Of a stretch of DNA of 64,000 bases, positions 12,901-24,430 are shown piece after piece (positions within the stretch are counted from its first letter, which is position 1; every line of letters begins with the position of its first letter). Under the pieces are notes generated by a model. It saw only the letters and a program-made list of their open reading frames with translations, made no database searches and was not told the DNA's origin. This DNA comes from Paralichthys olivaceus (taxonomy: Eukaryota > Chordata > Actinopteri > Pleuronectiformes > Paralichthyidae). The translations under genes were made by a program, and so were the position numbers. The stretch spans positions 3,600,001 through 3,664,000 of the forward strand of contig NC_091103.1 of NCBI RefSeq assembly GCF_024713975.1. Reading direction: 5' to 3'.

Positions 12901-15900
12901 ACACGACCTCTCTTCTGACCAATGTAAGATTAATCTTTGCCATAAAGAAAAAACGACAGTGACAGTTAAGATGTCATCAAAACCACATTATAATATAAGT
13001 ATAACTTTATTCATTATTAGAGAATAATGAATAGAAATTGTACGTGTGTGTGTGTACAAGATAGTAAAATGTCACCCAGAGCAATAGTGAGGCTCGTTGA
13101 TGTGTTAATAGTCTGTGGACAACAGCGGAGCTCTGACAGATAAAAATGAACCACACAAACAAAACTCGCTGGAAGGATCAGTTCAGTGTTTTGGTCTTTT
13201 TATTCGCTAACCATAAAAGATGAACACAGAACACAACCAAGCCACATAAACATCTGGCTGATCAAGATCTATCACTGTGTGCCTATGCATATGGTCACAT
13301 TTCATGTATAGAATTCCGTGTACGTACAGTATATGGTGGCTAATGCAGCAGCTTGCTCTGACACATACTCCCTCCTTCAGTGCACCTCCCATCGGGCACA
13401 TAGATCAATGAGAAGAAATGGGCTATTTCATATTTTTCATTGTCACCACCTCGCCATCTCATCTCCACATTGCCTTCCTTGCATTATCTTTTATTGATGA
13501 TTCTCCGAGAGGCAGGCCTGTAAAAGGACTCTTTTTTTTGCTTCAAAGCCCTTTTCTGCACTCAGACACGTCCTTCCACCCAGTTCTGCTTTGTAACGTC
13601 CACTCTCACAACAAATGATGCAGATGACAGCACTAAAATGTGAGGGTGTGAGGAAAACTGAGTTAAATAAAATATTCATTTTAAGACATTTCAGCCATTA
13701 AGCATAGCTGCTGGTTGTGTGGTGAGCACTGCTAGGCCAGGGTTTGGATTTTCCATTCTGTACCAGCATCGAGTAGTCACCTCTTATAAAGAGACCCACA
13801 GATACATCCACCCTCAAAAATCCATAATCCAATACAACAACAACACATGCTGCATTTTGTTAGACGGCTGAGTGATTCTTGAAAATGTAGGAAATCATTA
13901 AGGGTTAGACTTCAGACAATTTTACATCTCTATGTTATGGAAAGCCTCAAATATGATGTGAGTTTTTCCTCTATAACAAGACGTTGCCAGAAAACAACAA
14001 CATTAATGCAGGATTTGACTGTAAGTTACCAACAAGACACAAGTTTTATCTTTCCCACATGACTTCCAACAAAGGATGAGTCATGCAGTCATGCAGCCAG
14101 CTTCCCTGATAAACAACCTGCTCTTGCTTCAGTAATCAGCCCTGTGCTCCGCCTCCTCTGTCTCCCTCAGGGCTGCCTCAGTCAGAGCCAGGGTTGTCTG
14201 TCAGGCCAAGGTGTTGAAACTGTAAATCTCTTCATTTTAGGCTTCATTGGCCACGATGTGACCGGGCAAAAAGAAAAGCGCCAGCTGCCCTGCAGACCAT
14301 CACTGATGAATCTAAGACAATGCTGATGACTGTGGAGGATCTGTTTGCCAAAAGCTCCATTCATTGCAAGTCACTGCTCCATTCACAAGTAAGCAGTGGC
14401 TCAAAATGGAGGCCGGTGCAACAAGGACCACTCATCATCAGGACTGTGACGGGGAGCATTATTTCTGTACCGTAAAACCCTGCTCGGGGTTTGGTATCAA
14501 ACTCTACTGCTACCAAATTCATGTTGAAAAAAAAATGAAATCTCTTTGTTCATCTCTGGCTCACATATCCTAAGAACCGCACATGGCCAAGGAAAGTGCA
14601 AAGCTTAATTTGCTGAGATTTGGAAACATGATATGTTCCAAATGAATAAACTTTGAATAAACTGGCGGCTGAGACTCATCAAAGCATTGACGCTGTTGAC
14701 CATAACAACAGTATTCACGACAAAACAACTGGTTCTGCTAACTGAGTCGAGCTTCACTGATATTTCAAAATAAACAAGTAACCTTTGTGCGGTGGCGGTT
14801 TGGCTCAGGAGGTAGAGAGATGGTTCGATTCCGAGCTTGTCCAGTCTTCATGCCACTTTGAGTGAGTGTTAATTCTCTGTATAAATGTGTTTAGGATCCA
14901 TTTCTGTCTGTTTATCTAACACTCACAAAAAGCTGCATTGTACAATCATTCATACTAAACAAAACCCAGAGGTACACTAAATTATTTCAATTCCTGTGCT
15001 GTTTCCCATGACCTTACCGAGATACCCCTTTCCTGCAGAACAAAGACGACAGGACCATGTTTTCTTATATAACCACTGGCCCCAGTTTTATGGGAAGATA
15101 ATGTTGTCGTGTCCATTAGCTGATTATGAACATTATAAACAATGCAGGAGAAATTGAAAAGAAAGAAAAGGTGTTGAAATAGATGTACACGTACATTTCA
15201 GCATTAGAATCTTGGGGTTGATGCTCTCTCACCCCTTTCCTGCAGATGCATGCTCCCTCTCTCTTTCTCACCCATCACTCTGTTATTTAATTAGTGTTAT
15301 AGATTGGGCTGTAATATAATTAAAACTAAATTCAAACACATTAATTTTACTACGGCTTCCATTATTTTAATATTTAATTCAAAAAATCCAAAATGTACGG
15401 TTAATAATTAATGAGACTGATTCAATCAGACTCATTTTTATGAGACTGAGCCGAATAACACAATTGTACCTATACAAATGTAGGTTAATTCATTAATTCA
15501 GTTCATTAATAATTCAAAGTTTTATTTTCTAAGTAAAGATCTCTGAGAGCAGGAAGTCGTCCAACACTGTCACAACACTTAAAAGAGCACTTCACCAGGT
15601 TGCATTCCTGTAACAGTGTCAGGCTCTTTAAAGAAAGAAACCAGGAATATTCTTGTTTTTATTCCATGTATTGTCTCTTTTTCAGAACCTGGGGCCTCCA
15701 GACACAACAACACACATCTCAGCCGATGACAGTCCTGTCAGAATTTCTGATATGTTGTGCTAGTGGTGGCTAACGTAGCCTAGAGCCTGACACAGGCGAA
15801 TCCACAAAGTGCAGAATCAGAAAGCATCCAAAGAGGCAACACTGTCCAACAAATCTTGAACAGGACCCCAGTCCATGCAACTACTTGAAACCAGGCAGAT

Positions 15901-18505
15901 TCCAGAAGGACACTATAGGGCCGTCGAGCCTGAGGAGCTCGAGCTATAACCAAGACCAGTGTGTCGCTATAAGATGTTGAAACTGTGCACTTGGAATATA
16001 TCTGAGTAACTAACCTCAAAGTGGAAGTTTGCCTCCTTGTATGTTGGGCTGGAAGGACTAACTAACACTGCTAAGGAAAAGAGGTTGAGACCAAACATGA
16101 ATATTGTGAAATCTAAAAGTGACAACAGATGAAATAGTGGCAGGAGTAAAAACCTTCCACAGTTGCCTGTAAGTATTCAAACCGTTGTGCAGCGTTTAAC
16201 ACATTCATCACTTAATCCATCTTTACTTTTTTAGCATTGAACATCATTGTTCAACCAGAACTTTTAAACAACACTGAGGCCTGAGGTCCGTCCCTGACCT
16301 GCACTTTGAACTCATTTCCCAGACATGCGATCTGTGCCTTCAGTGCTCTCGATCTGATATTCCACATAAACATCACTATCTTCTTTCACTTTACGTGGCT
16401 TATTTGTGTCAGACTTTGCTTTTCACTAACAAGCCATTACATGCTGCTGAGAAACTGGCTGCATTCCTCATTGATGCTTGTATCCAAATAAAAAAAGCTG
16501 CCGGACTTGTCTAACTACGAGGGTTTCAGTTGGCTGCCTGACAACAATTACAAAAGCATCTTCATCCGTTATGCAAGCCTCACTAATGTATATTGATTAT
16601 TTACGGTATAGCTTAAAGTCCCACCAAATTGTTTTTGCAGTATTAAATATTCACAAAGCATTATAATTGCCATGGGACCATGTGAGTAAAGGCCTTGATA
16701 CAGGCCTATTGGAATACAGCATTAGTCTTGTATAGCGTCATCTATACACCAGACATGCATGCCAGACATTTCTCCATGTGAAACCTGGACACCAATAATG
16801 CAGTAAAACAAACTCTAGACAATACTGTTGACCCAGTATCATGGCGTGATGTAGACACTCTCCTGGGAAAGTGTAGGCACATGCACAGTCTGTCGTTTCC
16901 CCGTTGTCTCACTACGAACAATAACGCAGGTTGTTGAAGGAGTGGTTCAATTATTCAGTTTATTTCAAGACTTTGCATTTCTGACTCTTTCTTTGCCAAA
17001 AATAATCTTATATATATTATATTCAGCCAGTAGAATTAAGTTATTTAAATCTTTCTAAAGCAAGTTTCTTTTTTTTGAGACTACTTTATTGCTATCTGCT
17101 GCTGCGTTCCTCTCCTCCCTTTCCACCCCTGTGGCACTTTGATAACGTTGGTGACTAATGGTAGCAGGGCTGAGTGATGGGTCAACCAAACTGGGATGTC
17201 AAAACATATATATTATCAACTAAATATAAAGGGAAAACCTCAAGAATGATGTTTTCAGGTATATTTCCAGTCTTATTCAGAACAAAGCCCTTCACCATCA
17301 GAGCACTGGTTTGTTGGTTTATCTCTGGTGTTTAACTGGCCTGATATCCCTATAAGACAACCGAGTCTTTCAGGCTCTGCACTGTGATGACTATCAACGA
17401 TGAATCATCCCAAATCTATAGCATGGAGGACTTGAGCTCGCTGTCTGGTATTAACCCGAGAGTGATTTGCAGACATGTGCAATTCTATCATGGTCTTTAA
17501 TCAGCAAACAATCTATTTAATGGAGCGTGTTTGACCGCTCAGAGCGCTTTACAGTACGGCTTTCACACACATTCATGCAGTGCATCTATGTGCAGCATTT
17601 TCTGTATCATACATCACTCATACACTACTGGCTCAGTCGTCAGGGGCAACTTGGTGTTAAGTATCTTGCCCAAGGACACTTCGGCATGTGGGAGACTGGG
17701 ATTCAACCAGGTTTGGGTCATTTTATTCATTTGGAATCATTATATCTCGCTATAGGAGATTGCTGATAGCCTGGGAGCAGTCAACATACATTGGAATTAC
17801 GAATACTCTCACCACCTGCTCTCGGGTGATGCTCAGCCCCTTCAGTTGATGAGGGCTTCAGTGATATATTGTAATAGTTCTGATAAATATTTCACAAATT
17901 CATAATTACTCTGGTTTGTTGCAGTGGAGCAGAGCAGCTTCCCTCCCCACCCTCCCCACCCTCTCCTCAGCTCTCCATTATTCAACAGCAAGGGGGTGTG
18001 AGGGGACATCACGACCAGCACAACAGTGACATCATCTCTGCAGGACTGGCAGGCAAATAGGGCTGATTGCGCTCTGACCAGACGCTGAGCACAGTTTGCA
18101 TGTGTGAGTTAGCCTGTGCCGTTAGCCACCATTGTATTTCTGACTGCAGGGAGGATTTCATGATTTGAGCCACAGTCCTCGCTGACCTCACTGTCCTCCG
18201 CACAACGTCGCAGCAGATTGAGGGTTTAGTCAGTGTTAAAAAAACAAAATAAAACTTGAGGACAGAAAAAAATGCCATGTTTGTATGACTGAATGTTTAC
18301 AAGGCTCTAAAGCAAGGCTTGTTATTGTGATGAATAGAGGCACTGGATAGTAAATAATATATTCAGGTTCTTCTCTACAGCTGAATGAGAAGTGGACAGA
18401 GGTTGTTTCACATCACAAAACTGCGCTTGAAACATCCTGACAGCCACTGCACAAACTCAATAGAGTCAAGAACCAATGTAAATGTAAGAGGTAGGTGCTG
18501 TGTAA

Positions 18506-18545
<40 letters not shown>

Positions 18546-21500
18546 GGTCATCTTTTTTGCCACTAGCCCGAATTCAGGGATTAGAGAGTAAGCGTGCATC
18601 TTACGGGAGATTGATGCTGCTGTACGCACACTGCTCCAACTCTGGGTGATGTGGTGTCATTCAGTTGGGATTTACATCCACTCTACCTGCAAACATAAAC
18701 TGTGACTCAATGACACCCAGTCACAGTCTGTGAAGATATGTGTGCTGCTCTTGTATTTTGTCTCCAACTCAATCCCAAAACTGGAGTGAAGGTTTGACAC
18801 AGATTCTTTAAATCATGCATCGTGCTGTCATCATCATTTTCTTTATCAACTATGCTCTTACCACATATCTGCTTTACTTGAAAAGGAGGCTGCAATTATC
18901 GCAGACCCCGTTCCGACCTAACCGTCCTGAGTGAGCAGTGCCTGATCCAGGTCTTCTGGGACACATGGGCCCATATTCTTTTAGCAGTCTGGGCCACATA
19001 TGAAGGGTCAACTTCTCAATTGACCTATTTGACCTGGGTCAGATTAAATATATCACTTCTCAGTGCCCATAAATTGATTTGTTTGTCACCACCGGGAAAA
19101 TATCAACACAGATCACCACATATTGACTGATACTAAATTGTTAAAACCTTTCCTCATAGCCTGCACACACTCGTTCATTCAGTTCCTCCTGACTCCACTC
19201 GCTCTCTGTTTCTCTCTTGCACCAACACACACAAACTCAATCAGGGTGAAAACTAGTTAATTTCATTTTTTTAACTAACAGTTGTGTTTATTTACACATA
19301 GAGTAGGAAGTGAGATCCGACCACAAAAGGTCAAAAGAGAGACGCTCATGACGCATTTTAATGCCAGGTGTGAAAAGACGTATTTTACGTTGTCCACTTG
19401 TGATCAGAAGGTTGTTGATACCAGGTCTGAACAGGGCTTCAGACACCCACAGTTCCCCTCAGGGGCTTTTTAGCATCTCCCAGCTCATTCTTCTGTAACT
19501 TGATTGTTTTGGTTCAGAGTCACAGCTCTCATCAGGGCTGCTGTCATCCACAGCAAGAAGCAGGTTCAGAGAAAACTCTGTAACATCTGACGACATGCTC
19601 AGGTCATGCACTTTCTCCATACTGTGACAACCTTTCAGCATTCATCAATAGCAGCAAACACCGGGCATGAATTGTGAGGCAGTGTGATCCGAACAGAATA
19701 GTGCTGTAAAAAAAACAACCTGTGCATAGTCTCTGTGTGGCCTCTTACTGTTTATTTACACTGCACATTAGTGCAAGCACATGGTGATTAAGAGCGGTAA
19801 TTGTAACACCAGGACACCAGAAATAGCCGTGACACTGTCTCTGAACAACAAGCAGCAGCAGCAGCAGCTGGTGAAACAACAGCAGATCTGAGGATTAAAG
19901 CCGTTTGACTTATCATTAGGGGGTTCCTCTCCTGCAGCAAGCTGAGCCTTCACACCACTCTAACATTTCTAAACAGGGGAAACACAGCTAATGAAATAAA
20001 AAGCAAAGTCATTCAACTCAGCCAACCATGTTATACTTCAAGGTTCAGTGTGTAAGATTTAGGTGAAGGGGATCTATTGAAGATAAAATAATCCTTGTGA
20101 TTACGAGTGTGTTTCATTCTAGTTTTCTTTAACCTAGAATGAGCCCTTTATACATAAATACTTTATATTGACATCAGGAGAGGGTCGTCTCTACGGAGGC
20201 AGCCATGTTTTTTTTACAGTAGCCCAGACTGGACAAACCAAACACCTTTGAGTTCTGAAGGTTCTCTGTCAGGAGGGTGGGGTGAGGGGTGTTTATCTGC
20301 AACATGCAACTTCACCACTAGATGTCACTTAATTCTACACATTAAAGCTTTAAAGCCACATGTTCCACATGACACAATGAGACACCCTCAACCTTTATTT
20401 AATGACTCAGTTTGTGTTCACGCTCTCTCAGACAGCTGTCAATTCAACTCTATGGTCGTTTGTATTGGAACCCCAAAATGTTCAATATTTAAGTACATTA
20501 CGAAATGAATAATCATATAAATAAATTATGTACAATATAATAGGGACTAGTTTTACTTAATCAGTGTCACCCTTCAGCTAGCCAGTTAGCTCCTGTTAGC
20601 TAGAACACTGTATTTATTGTGAGGTAAAAGTGAACTTGTGTTTTGTTCCAACTTCCTGTTGTAATGAAAGTAAAGAGTACATATCAAGTATCCAGTTCAG
20701 GTTGCCTTTTCTTTTTGCACAATTCAACGTGTTGTAGATTTCATCCAAATGTACATGAACTGACAATAACTGAATAAACAATCATGACAAAGTAAAAAAC
20801 ATGTTTTCAGGATTTTTTTTTCTGCACTCTGTATGCCATCATGTGCATCGGACGCACAGCGAGGTGTGCCGACCTGCTGAGAGCTGTATAGCTGTTATCA
20901 GACATGACCTTCGGAGGATCTACGCTCACACATACAGCCCCTGAGGGGGGTAAAAGCTTAATGGATGTTTTGATACGGTGAGAAAGAGAGAGAGGTTACA
21001 TCCATACTATTAAATTCTAATTTGAAAATTCACTCCAAGGCCATGTTTTATAGTAGAGAGAAACGAAGACATTTAAAAACAATGACGTAGACACTCACAA
21101 CTGCTTGATGATTCGGTCATGACGTAAACTTTGCTGATTTGTCCGGCGCCTATCACATGAACCTCTTCTGGAAGAAAACAACCGGTCTTTGCTAGTGTAG
21201 AATGCAACATGGATTCTCAAATACAAGAGTTGACGACCCTGTTTTCTTTGCTAACAGCTGCTGTGCAGAGAAATCCTACATTTTACAGTGTTACTGTTTA
21301 CATGTGAAGGAGACAAACTATTATTCTGCAACTAATAACAGAACTCTCGCAGAAACACGCGTGTCCAGTGAGAGAGCGAGAAGGAGAGAGAGAGAGCGCA
21401 TGAAGCAACAGCAAAAAACGGATCTTTTGTATGATGAGAAGTGTTAAAAAAAATGTCAGATCACAATGAACCTCTGTCGTGCCCGTCTGGGGGGAGAAAT

Positions 21501-24332
21501 GCTTTTAAAGTTGATGGATCCTGGCACAGTCCAGTGCTACTATTCCATCATTTTCACAGATTGTAAATCACTGTACAATTTGTATAGTTTATCTAGCGGA
21601 GTGTAAACATGTATTGAAAAAGGAGTTACTCTAAGCCCAGAGTCTGTAAAAAGCCATGAATATTTAAAACCAATTCCTGGTGGACGTTTGTAAATAACAA
21701 TCATTAAAACTTATGCATTACTTATTTATTATTAATGGACGGTAAACAGGTATGATTTAAGAATGAACATCACTTTGCTGAGGAGAAATGTAAAATGTTG
21801 GATGCGGAGAAACATGTATTTGATCACATTCAGTATACGACTGTTGGAGGTTTCAGTCGGCCTACATCATGTTTATTTACATGATTTATAACACTAGTAA
21901 ACGGCGAAAAAGCAATATATAATATTCAATATATGATAAATACAAAAGCGTTCTCTCAGATTTATAAACTTGAAGAGAACATGTGAGGCTAAGACATGGC
22001 TTCATATGAGAGAGGCCTGTTACTGTCACATCTCTGCCTGTTTGTTTGCAGTGTGTCTTACAATACGCCGTAAAAAGCACAATGTAAATAAAGATGGACT
22101 TTGTAATTCCTCCCTGTGTTTTCTGAAGTAGTCTGTCTACTGAGGTCGCCCCTGTCTGTGCACTCAATGCAGTTTTTATTATGTTTTGTCAGTTATTTTG
22201 CCATTATCCATATATTATGTGTATTATTGAATTATATCAAACAGTGAAGGAGACTCTGCGCTCTTTACCTGGCAGAGCGCACATGTATTCATATAGGGCA
22301 CGAGGGGACGGGACTGATACAGATATGATATGACTGACTGATAGACTCTCATGAAAATTGTTTATCATAACTATTTTAGTAGAAGCAACAGTGAATGCTA
22401 TAAAACAGCATTCTGGGCTGAAACCAGTAGTCAGCTGTTACCCCAGCAGAGCTCTATAGTCTCATTCGTTTGCATGTAAAAAGGCGGAGCTAGCTGAATG
22501 TTTAGCTACACGCCCTGAGCTTACATGAATATTTACATTTGGTTTAATGACAATCAGATTACCTTTCAAACAAACTACGTTCTACATGTCACAGTGTCGT
22601 TCTGCCACTGGACTCACTCTAGGTGTCAATGTCCTTCTTCCCTTCAGATCTACACGGATCGTATTCACCTCCTCTAAGGAGTCCAATTGACAGATATCGG
22701 TTGTAGTGGCGAGGAACTTAAAGAGGAAGCCTGTGTTACAAATTGTGTAACTACGTTATGGGACAGCCAAATACATCAATGAGATGCATCATGGGAATTG
22801 GGGGGGTCACTTGTCTTTGGTGCTTGAACTATACTAGTAGTAGGAACAAAAAAGCAGGAGCTTATACCTTTTCAGTGTGTCCGTTTTTCTCATGCGTCTC
22901 CTGTGAGTGTCCAAACAAAATGAAAGTGTTCAAATTCCAGAGTTAGCAGATTTATCAAGGTTGTGAAATGGGAGAAGTTGCTGATTTGGGTTTTAATTGT
23001 TGGTCAGTTGTGGGGTTTTGTACCAAAAACGGTTTCTGACTCATTTTGGTGCCTGAGCTTTGTAATGAAACAGTTGCCCTGAGCACTGAAGCTGTTACTT
23101 AACAGGCTAATGTTTCCCCGTTTAATGGAGTTAACTATTGATTTAATTATCAGCGTAACCAAAACAACATTCACTGGAGCTTAAACATTTCAAATGTGTT
23201 GTTTTGTTTGTATTAACAACTTGCACTTTACAACTTGACTTAACTTTTGGTCTGTCCGTTAAAAACTACGCATCTCCAAAATAACAAACTTCTTGTGAAA
23301 GAAAGAGAAACCAGTGAGTCAGTGCATGTTGGAGATGATTCAGCACAGCTACACTAACAAACCTCCATATCATCAACACTGGCTTCTTCACACAAACTTT
23401 TGCTTTTGGTTTCATCTCCTCGTCCTCTCGAGATAAGAGGACACAGCATCTTCAGACCTGTCCCCTCGGTGCTCTCCTCTACTGAACGCGACTGCTCTTA
23501 TTGCAATAACACGTCTTTCCTGTTGTCGTTCACCAGCGAACACACAAACAAACACACCTGGAAGCACAACACCTGAAGCCTTTACACGACCCCACAGTGT
23601 TTCTGGGAACTTGGGCATCCATTTCCCCTCCTCATCCTCACCCTGCTGCCTGGTGTCCACCTCTGGAGACAGGTTTCCATTAGAAGGGACCAGGTGGAGC
23701 TGGCAGTCATGTGAATGCATGTTTGCTGAAGTGTAACGTTGCACAAGCTGCACTGGAAACACCAGGTGAACACTGGGGAGACGCTTTTGTGTTCCAACCA
23801 CTGGCTTCGTTGTTGCGAGGCTGGAGGAGACGCTCACACTGTCTCCCTCCACACAGCACAGCGACAACAAGGTGCAAAAGAAAGGATGGGACTTCAAAAC
23901 AACAGTGGGGCTTGCGTAATTTGCGTAAAGAACATCCTCGCCAGCTCTAATGCACAACCCTCGCGACCGACTGACGTGAACAGCTGTAGCGCCGGGGCTG
24001 CGTTACATTACCTGTCCGTACACCTTCGGCATGGCCGGGTCACCGGGGCTCCGGCGGCTTCGATGCTGCGGGTAGGTACCCGAGTCCGACCCGCCTTCGG
24101 AGGTACCGCGGTCGGCCACGGGCAGCGCTGGCGCCGCGGCGCCACCTCCGCCTCGGTCCGGGGAATCCGCGTTAGCCTCTATCGTGCAAAAGCCCGTGTT
24201 CTGGGGCAGCATGCGGCGCTGCTCCGGGTGGACGCGGAGGGTCGACGAATTTATCCCAGCGAGCCCGAGGACGAGCAGATACAGCGCGCACCGAAGAGAC
24301 GACTGCATCCTGGCCGCCTGCGATGTCGCCAT
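7933..24332 (-). CDS. sorl1: sorl1 (SorLA/LR11 sorting receptor), 5' part, coding exons 1-6
   Basis: Type I membrane receptor of the VPS10 family that moves cargo between Golgi, endosomes and cell surface. Six coding exons are joined in frame: 24012-24332, 12718-12834, 11609-11743, 10786-10947, 10199-10266 and 7933-8113. All have GT donors and AG acceptors and together encode about 328 residues. The start at 24332 has A at -3 and G at +4. Residues about 10-29 form a hydrophobic signal peptide. The following propeptide is poorly conserved and ends in a furin-type RSRR at 91-94. From KVYGQ onward the match to vertebrate SORL1 is close, with blocks such as [35 protein letters not shown] and [11 protein letters not shown]. 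These are the first blades of the VPS10 beta-propeller. The remaining propeller, YWTD, LDL-receptor class A and fibronectin regions should lie beyond position 1. Intron 1 is 11.2 kb. A second in-frame Met at residue 9 could also start the signal peptide. Confidence 0.95.
8114..10198. other. sorl1 intron 5
   Basis: Intron between sorl1 coding exons 6 and 5. It contains a CA microsatellite at about 9953-9980. No conserved protein frame was recognised on either strand. The longest open frames are unremarkable and match nothing I know. Confidence 0.7.
9953..9980. repeat. (CA)n microsatellite in sorl1 intron 5
   Basis: About 14 CA dinucleotides, preceded by a pyrimidine-rich CTCT run. Confidence 0.95.
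10267..10785. other. sorl1 intron 4 with purine-rich tract
   Basis: Short intron. From about 10270 to 10350 the plus strand is almost pure G and A, so the sorl1 transcript carries a long pyrimidine tract just upstream of exon 5's partner sites. Nothing else is visible. Confidence 0.6.
10962..10981. repeat. (AC)n microsatellite in sorl1 intron 3
   Basis: About ten AC dinucleotides, close to the acceptor of sorl1 exon 4. Confidence 0.9.
11744..12717. other. sorl1 intron 2
   Basis: Just under 1 kb between sorl1 exons 3 and 2. AT-rich, with no repeat family or exon recognised. Confidence 0.6.
14787..14870 (+). mobile_element. Truncated tRNA-derived SINE remnant
   Basis: The segment has a good RNA polymerase III A box (TGGCTCAGGAGGTAGAG) and a perfect B box (GGTTCGATTCC), followed by CTTGTCCAGTCTTCATGCC, a tail typical of fish tRNA-derived SINEs. 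The two boxes are only about 10 bases apart, so most of the anticodon region is missing. It is not a functional tRNA gene. Confidence 0.6.
17525..17715 (-). mobile_element. tRNA-derived fish SINE, reverse orientation
   Basis: Read on the minus strand, the segment starts near a B-box-like GGTTGAATCCC. It then has CATGCCGAAGTGTCCTTGGG, and further on TACTGTAAAGCGCTCTGAG. These blocks are common to a very abundant teleost SINE-type repeat. The 5' (A box) part was not seen, so it is partial. Confidence 0.65.
18508..18544. repeat. (CA)n microsatellite in sorl1 intron 1
   Basis: About 18 CA dinucleotides without interruption. Confidence 0.95.
20041..20352 (+). mobile_element. MITE-like element, copy 1
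   Basis: Begins AGGTTCAGTGTGTAAGATTT and ends near ATTCTACACATTAAAGCTTT. The ends are imperfect inverted repeats. The interior has CTCTACGGAGGCAGCCATG and a GAGGGTGGGGTGAGGGGTGT-like block that recurs in the copies at 42910-43280 and 46245-46507. It has no coding capacity. The superfamily is not determined. Confidence 0.7.
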
Positions 24333-24430
24333 GTTTGTGTACGTTTGGTGGATTAGCGGAGAGAGCTCCTTCTACAGGCGGCTGCTGCACTCACACACCG
24401 AGGGGGGGGGGGGGGGGGGGGGACTCAGAC
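23990..24430 (-). promoter_or_regulatory. GC-rich sorl1 first-exon and promoter region with 21-base G run
   Basis: Sequence around sorl1 exon 1 is much richer in G, C and CpG than the surrounding AT-rich DNA, as expected of a CpG-island type promoter. An uninterrupted G run occupies 24402-24422, about 70-90 bp upstream of the start codon. No TATA box was recognised. The transcription start is not determinable, so the limits are approximate. Confidence 0.45.

Larger units (their letters stand above)
12835..24011. other. sorl1 intron 1, 11.2 kb, with SINE, MITE and microsatellite insertions
   Basis: Large first intron. It contains a truncated tRNA-like element (about 14787-14870), a reverse-oriented SINE (about 17525-17715), a CA microsatellite (18508-18544) and a MITE-like copy (20041-20352). 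No extra protein-coding exon was recognised. The open minus-strand frame at 23412-23957 lies beside the GC-rich exon 1 and matches nothing known to me. Confidence 0.6.

Noticed and set aside
14787-14870. Candidate tRNA gene with good A and B boxes
   Set aside because: The anticodon arm is missing and no cloverleaf can form. The flank matches a SINE tail.
23412-23957. 181-codon minus-strand frame in sorl1 intron 1
   Set aside because: No family match, mixed low-complexity composition and proximity to the GC-rich exon 1 make it a chance open frame. It also does not join to sorl1 exon 1 in any known form.
23739-24356. 205-codon plus-strand frame over sorl1 exon 1
   Set aside because: Antisense to a confirmed exon in GC-rich DNA where stops are rare. 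No protein family was recognised.
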